From: an uncultured candidate division Zixibacteria bacterium
Lineage (GTDB): Bacteria > Zixibacteria > MSB-5A5 > SM1-73
Assembly: GCA_903908285.1 (NCBI GenBank)
Contig: CAIVRH010000021.1
Coordinates: 1 to 64,000 of the forward strand
DNA: 64,000 nucleotides
Direction: 5' to 3'
Shown: positions 63,326 to 64,000 of the stretch, piece by piece
Position numbering within the stretch: the stretch's first letter is position 1
Layout of the letters: each line of letters opens with the position of its first letter
Made by a program: the position numbers and the translations under genes
Notes under the pieces: model-generated
The model's database searches: none
Seen by the model: the letters and a program-made list of their open reading frames with translations, nothing else
What the model was told of the DNA's origin: nothing

Positions 63326-64000
63326 ATGAGGAAACTATTGATACCATTGCGGATTAAAACCATTACCCTGATTTTAATTTTATTCCTGCCCGGTCTGATT
63401 AAGGCAGGTTCCGAATCGGTCCTGCGGATACAGAATACAAAGCTGGAGAATCCAAACCAGGGAAGATCCATCTCAAATAAGGAATTAGGTTTTAAAAGCG
63501 ATGTATCTTTCAGGAATTTGCTCGATCTGAAAAGAGCAAACTTGTATTCTCTTCCGGTGTTTTCCAAGCCAGCCCGGTCGGAAACCAAAACCTTGAGAGT
63601 ATTGGGAATCAGAGTGGAATTCCAGGAGGAGATCCCGGACGATCCCCGCACTACCGGTAACGGTCTTTTTGACATGAGAAGCCAGGATGAATTTTACCAA
63701 AGTGAAGGTCATCTGATAGATCCTTCTCCTCACGACACGCTTTATTTTCAGAAACACTTTCTGGCTTTGCACAATTACTGGTGGACGGTCTCCGAAGGTA
63801 AGTTATCTTTAGAAGGGGAGGTATTCCCTCGAAGTGAAAACGCAGCTTACCGACTTCCCTATCCGATGTCGCATTATGGGGCACCGGATTCATCCCTGGC
63901 TTTCAAAGTTGAAATGCTAAGACAGTTCTTCCACGACAGTTATAACCTGGCGGACTCTTTCTCGGTTTATGCAGATTCACAGATTTATCGCATTGATTTT
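63326..64000 (+). CDS. Secreted protein, probable M6-like metalloprotease, partial
   Basis: The frame is open from the ATG at 63326 to the window end (225 codons). A hydrophobic export signal (about 9-28, ending IKAG) is followed by a propeptide and the pattern LRVLGIRVEFQEEIPDDPRT, LYFQKHFLALHNYWWTVSEG, KLSLEGEVFPRSENAAYRLP and MSHYG. This resembles the start of immune-inhibitor-A type M6 peptidases. The zinc motif (HExxH) would be downstream, outside the window, so the assignment is tentative. It follows the PorV-like gene by about 100 bp and is a plausible type IX cargo. Confidence 0.5.
   Translation, partial: MRKLLIPLRIKTITLILILFLPGLIKAGSESVLRIQNTKLENPNQGRSISNKELGFKSDVSFRNLLDLKRANLYSLPVFSKPARSETKTLRVLGIRVEFQEEIPDDPRTTGNGLFDMRSQDEFYQSEGHLIDPSPHDTLYFQKHFLALHNYWWTVSEGKLSLEGEVFPRSENAAYRLPYPMSHYGAPDSSLAFKVEMLRQFFHDSYNLADSFSVYADSQIYRIDF

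Overview
This is a gene-dense bacterial window with roughly 45-50 protein genes, no rRNA and no tRNA. The gene set suggests a Gram-negative bacterium of the Fibrobacteres-Chlorobi-Bacteroidetes (FCB) superphylum, probably an uncultured lineage such as candidate Zixibacteria. The reasons are PorU-like and PorV-like type IX secretion proteins, C-terminal sorting domains of the FlgD-like type, a pair of GWxTD-domain proteins, an ExbB/ExbD/ExbD/TonB operon, TolC/MacA/MacB efflux genes, dockerin-bearing secreted proteins and four-helix-bundle (S23/IVP) cassettes. The phylum is inferred; no marker gene in the window settles it.

Layout. 1-5.3 kb (minus strand): the 5' part of an ISNCY-like transposase, then a cofactor block nadC - birA - glycosyltransferase - coaX. 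5.4-14.1 kb (minus strand): a dockerin/cohesin protein, a frameshifted IS481-type insertion sequence (plus strand), a TPR lipoprotein and a large beta-helix/PKD protein with a sorting domain. 14.4-20.6 kb: an unknown protein, hutH, a small membrane protein, a TPR protein and another membrane protein. 20.8-23.6 kb: the TonB energising operon, closed by a terminator. 23.8-31.2 kb: a YIP1 protein, TolC, MacA, an ABC ATPase and two MacB-type permeases separated by a four-helix-bundle cassette. 31.5-36.4 kb: two GWxTD proteins and an ABC-2 exporter. 36.6-40.3 kb: a radical SAM/SPASM enzyme, a membrane protein with an alternating Cys-Ala tail, a TPM lipoprotein and a LemA-like protein. 40.4-44.8 kb: an MFS transporter, a cold shock gene with a promoter/terminator leader, and PBP1A. 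44.8-46.6 kb: repeat-rich spacers around an asparaginase. 46.7-55.8 kb: HD protein, glycosyltransferase-TPR, TrpB2, M48 protease, LeuC-like protein, a broken four-helix-bundle cassette, DUF554 and a class II aldolase homologue. 55.9-64 kb: a structured RNA leader, a PorU-like C25 peptidase, a PorV-like propeller protein and the start of a probable secreted peptidase.

How the parts work together. The ExbBD-TonB, TolC-MacAB and PorU/PorV genes are envelope functions, and the large secreted proteins with sorting domains are plausible type IX cargo. The best candidate for an undescribed system is the radical SAM cassette at 36.6-40.3 kb: an enzyme with a PqqD-like N-terminus is 6 bp upstream of a membrane protein whose tail alternates Cys and Ala, which looks like an enzyme-substrate pair. 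Second is the RNA at about 55.95-56.2 kb, which has its own promoter, two competing pairings for one terminator arm, and ends 4-10 bp before the PorU-like start codon. Third is a recurring architecture in which inverted arrays of short degenerate words flank four-helix-bundle genes or short repeat cores.
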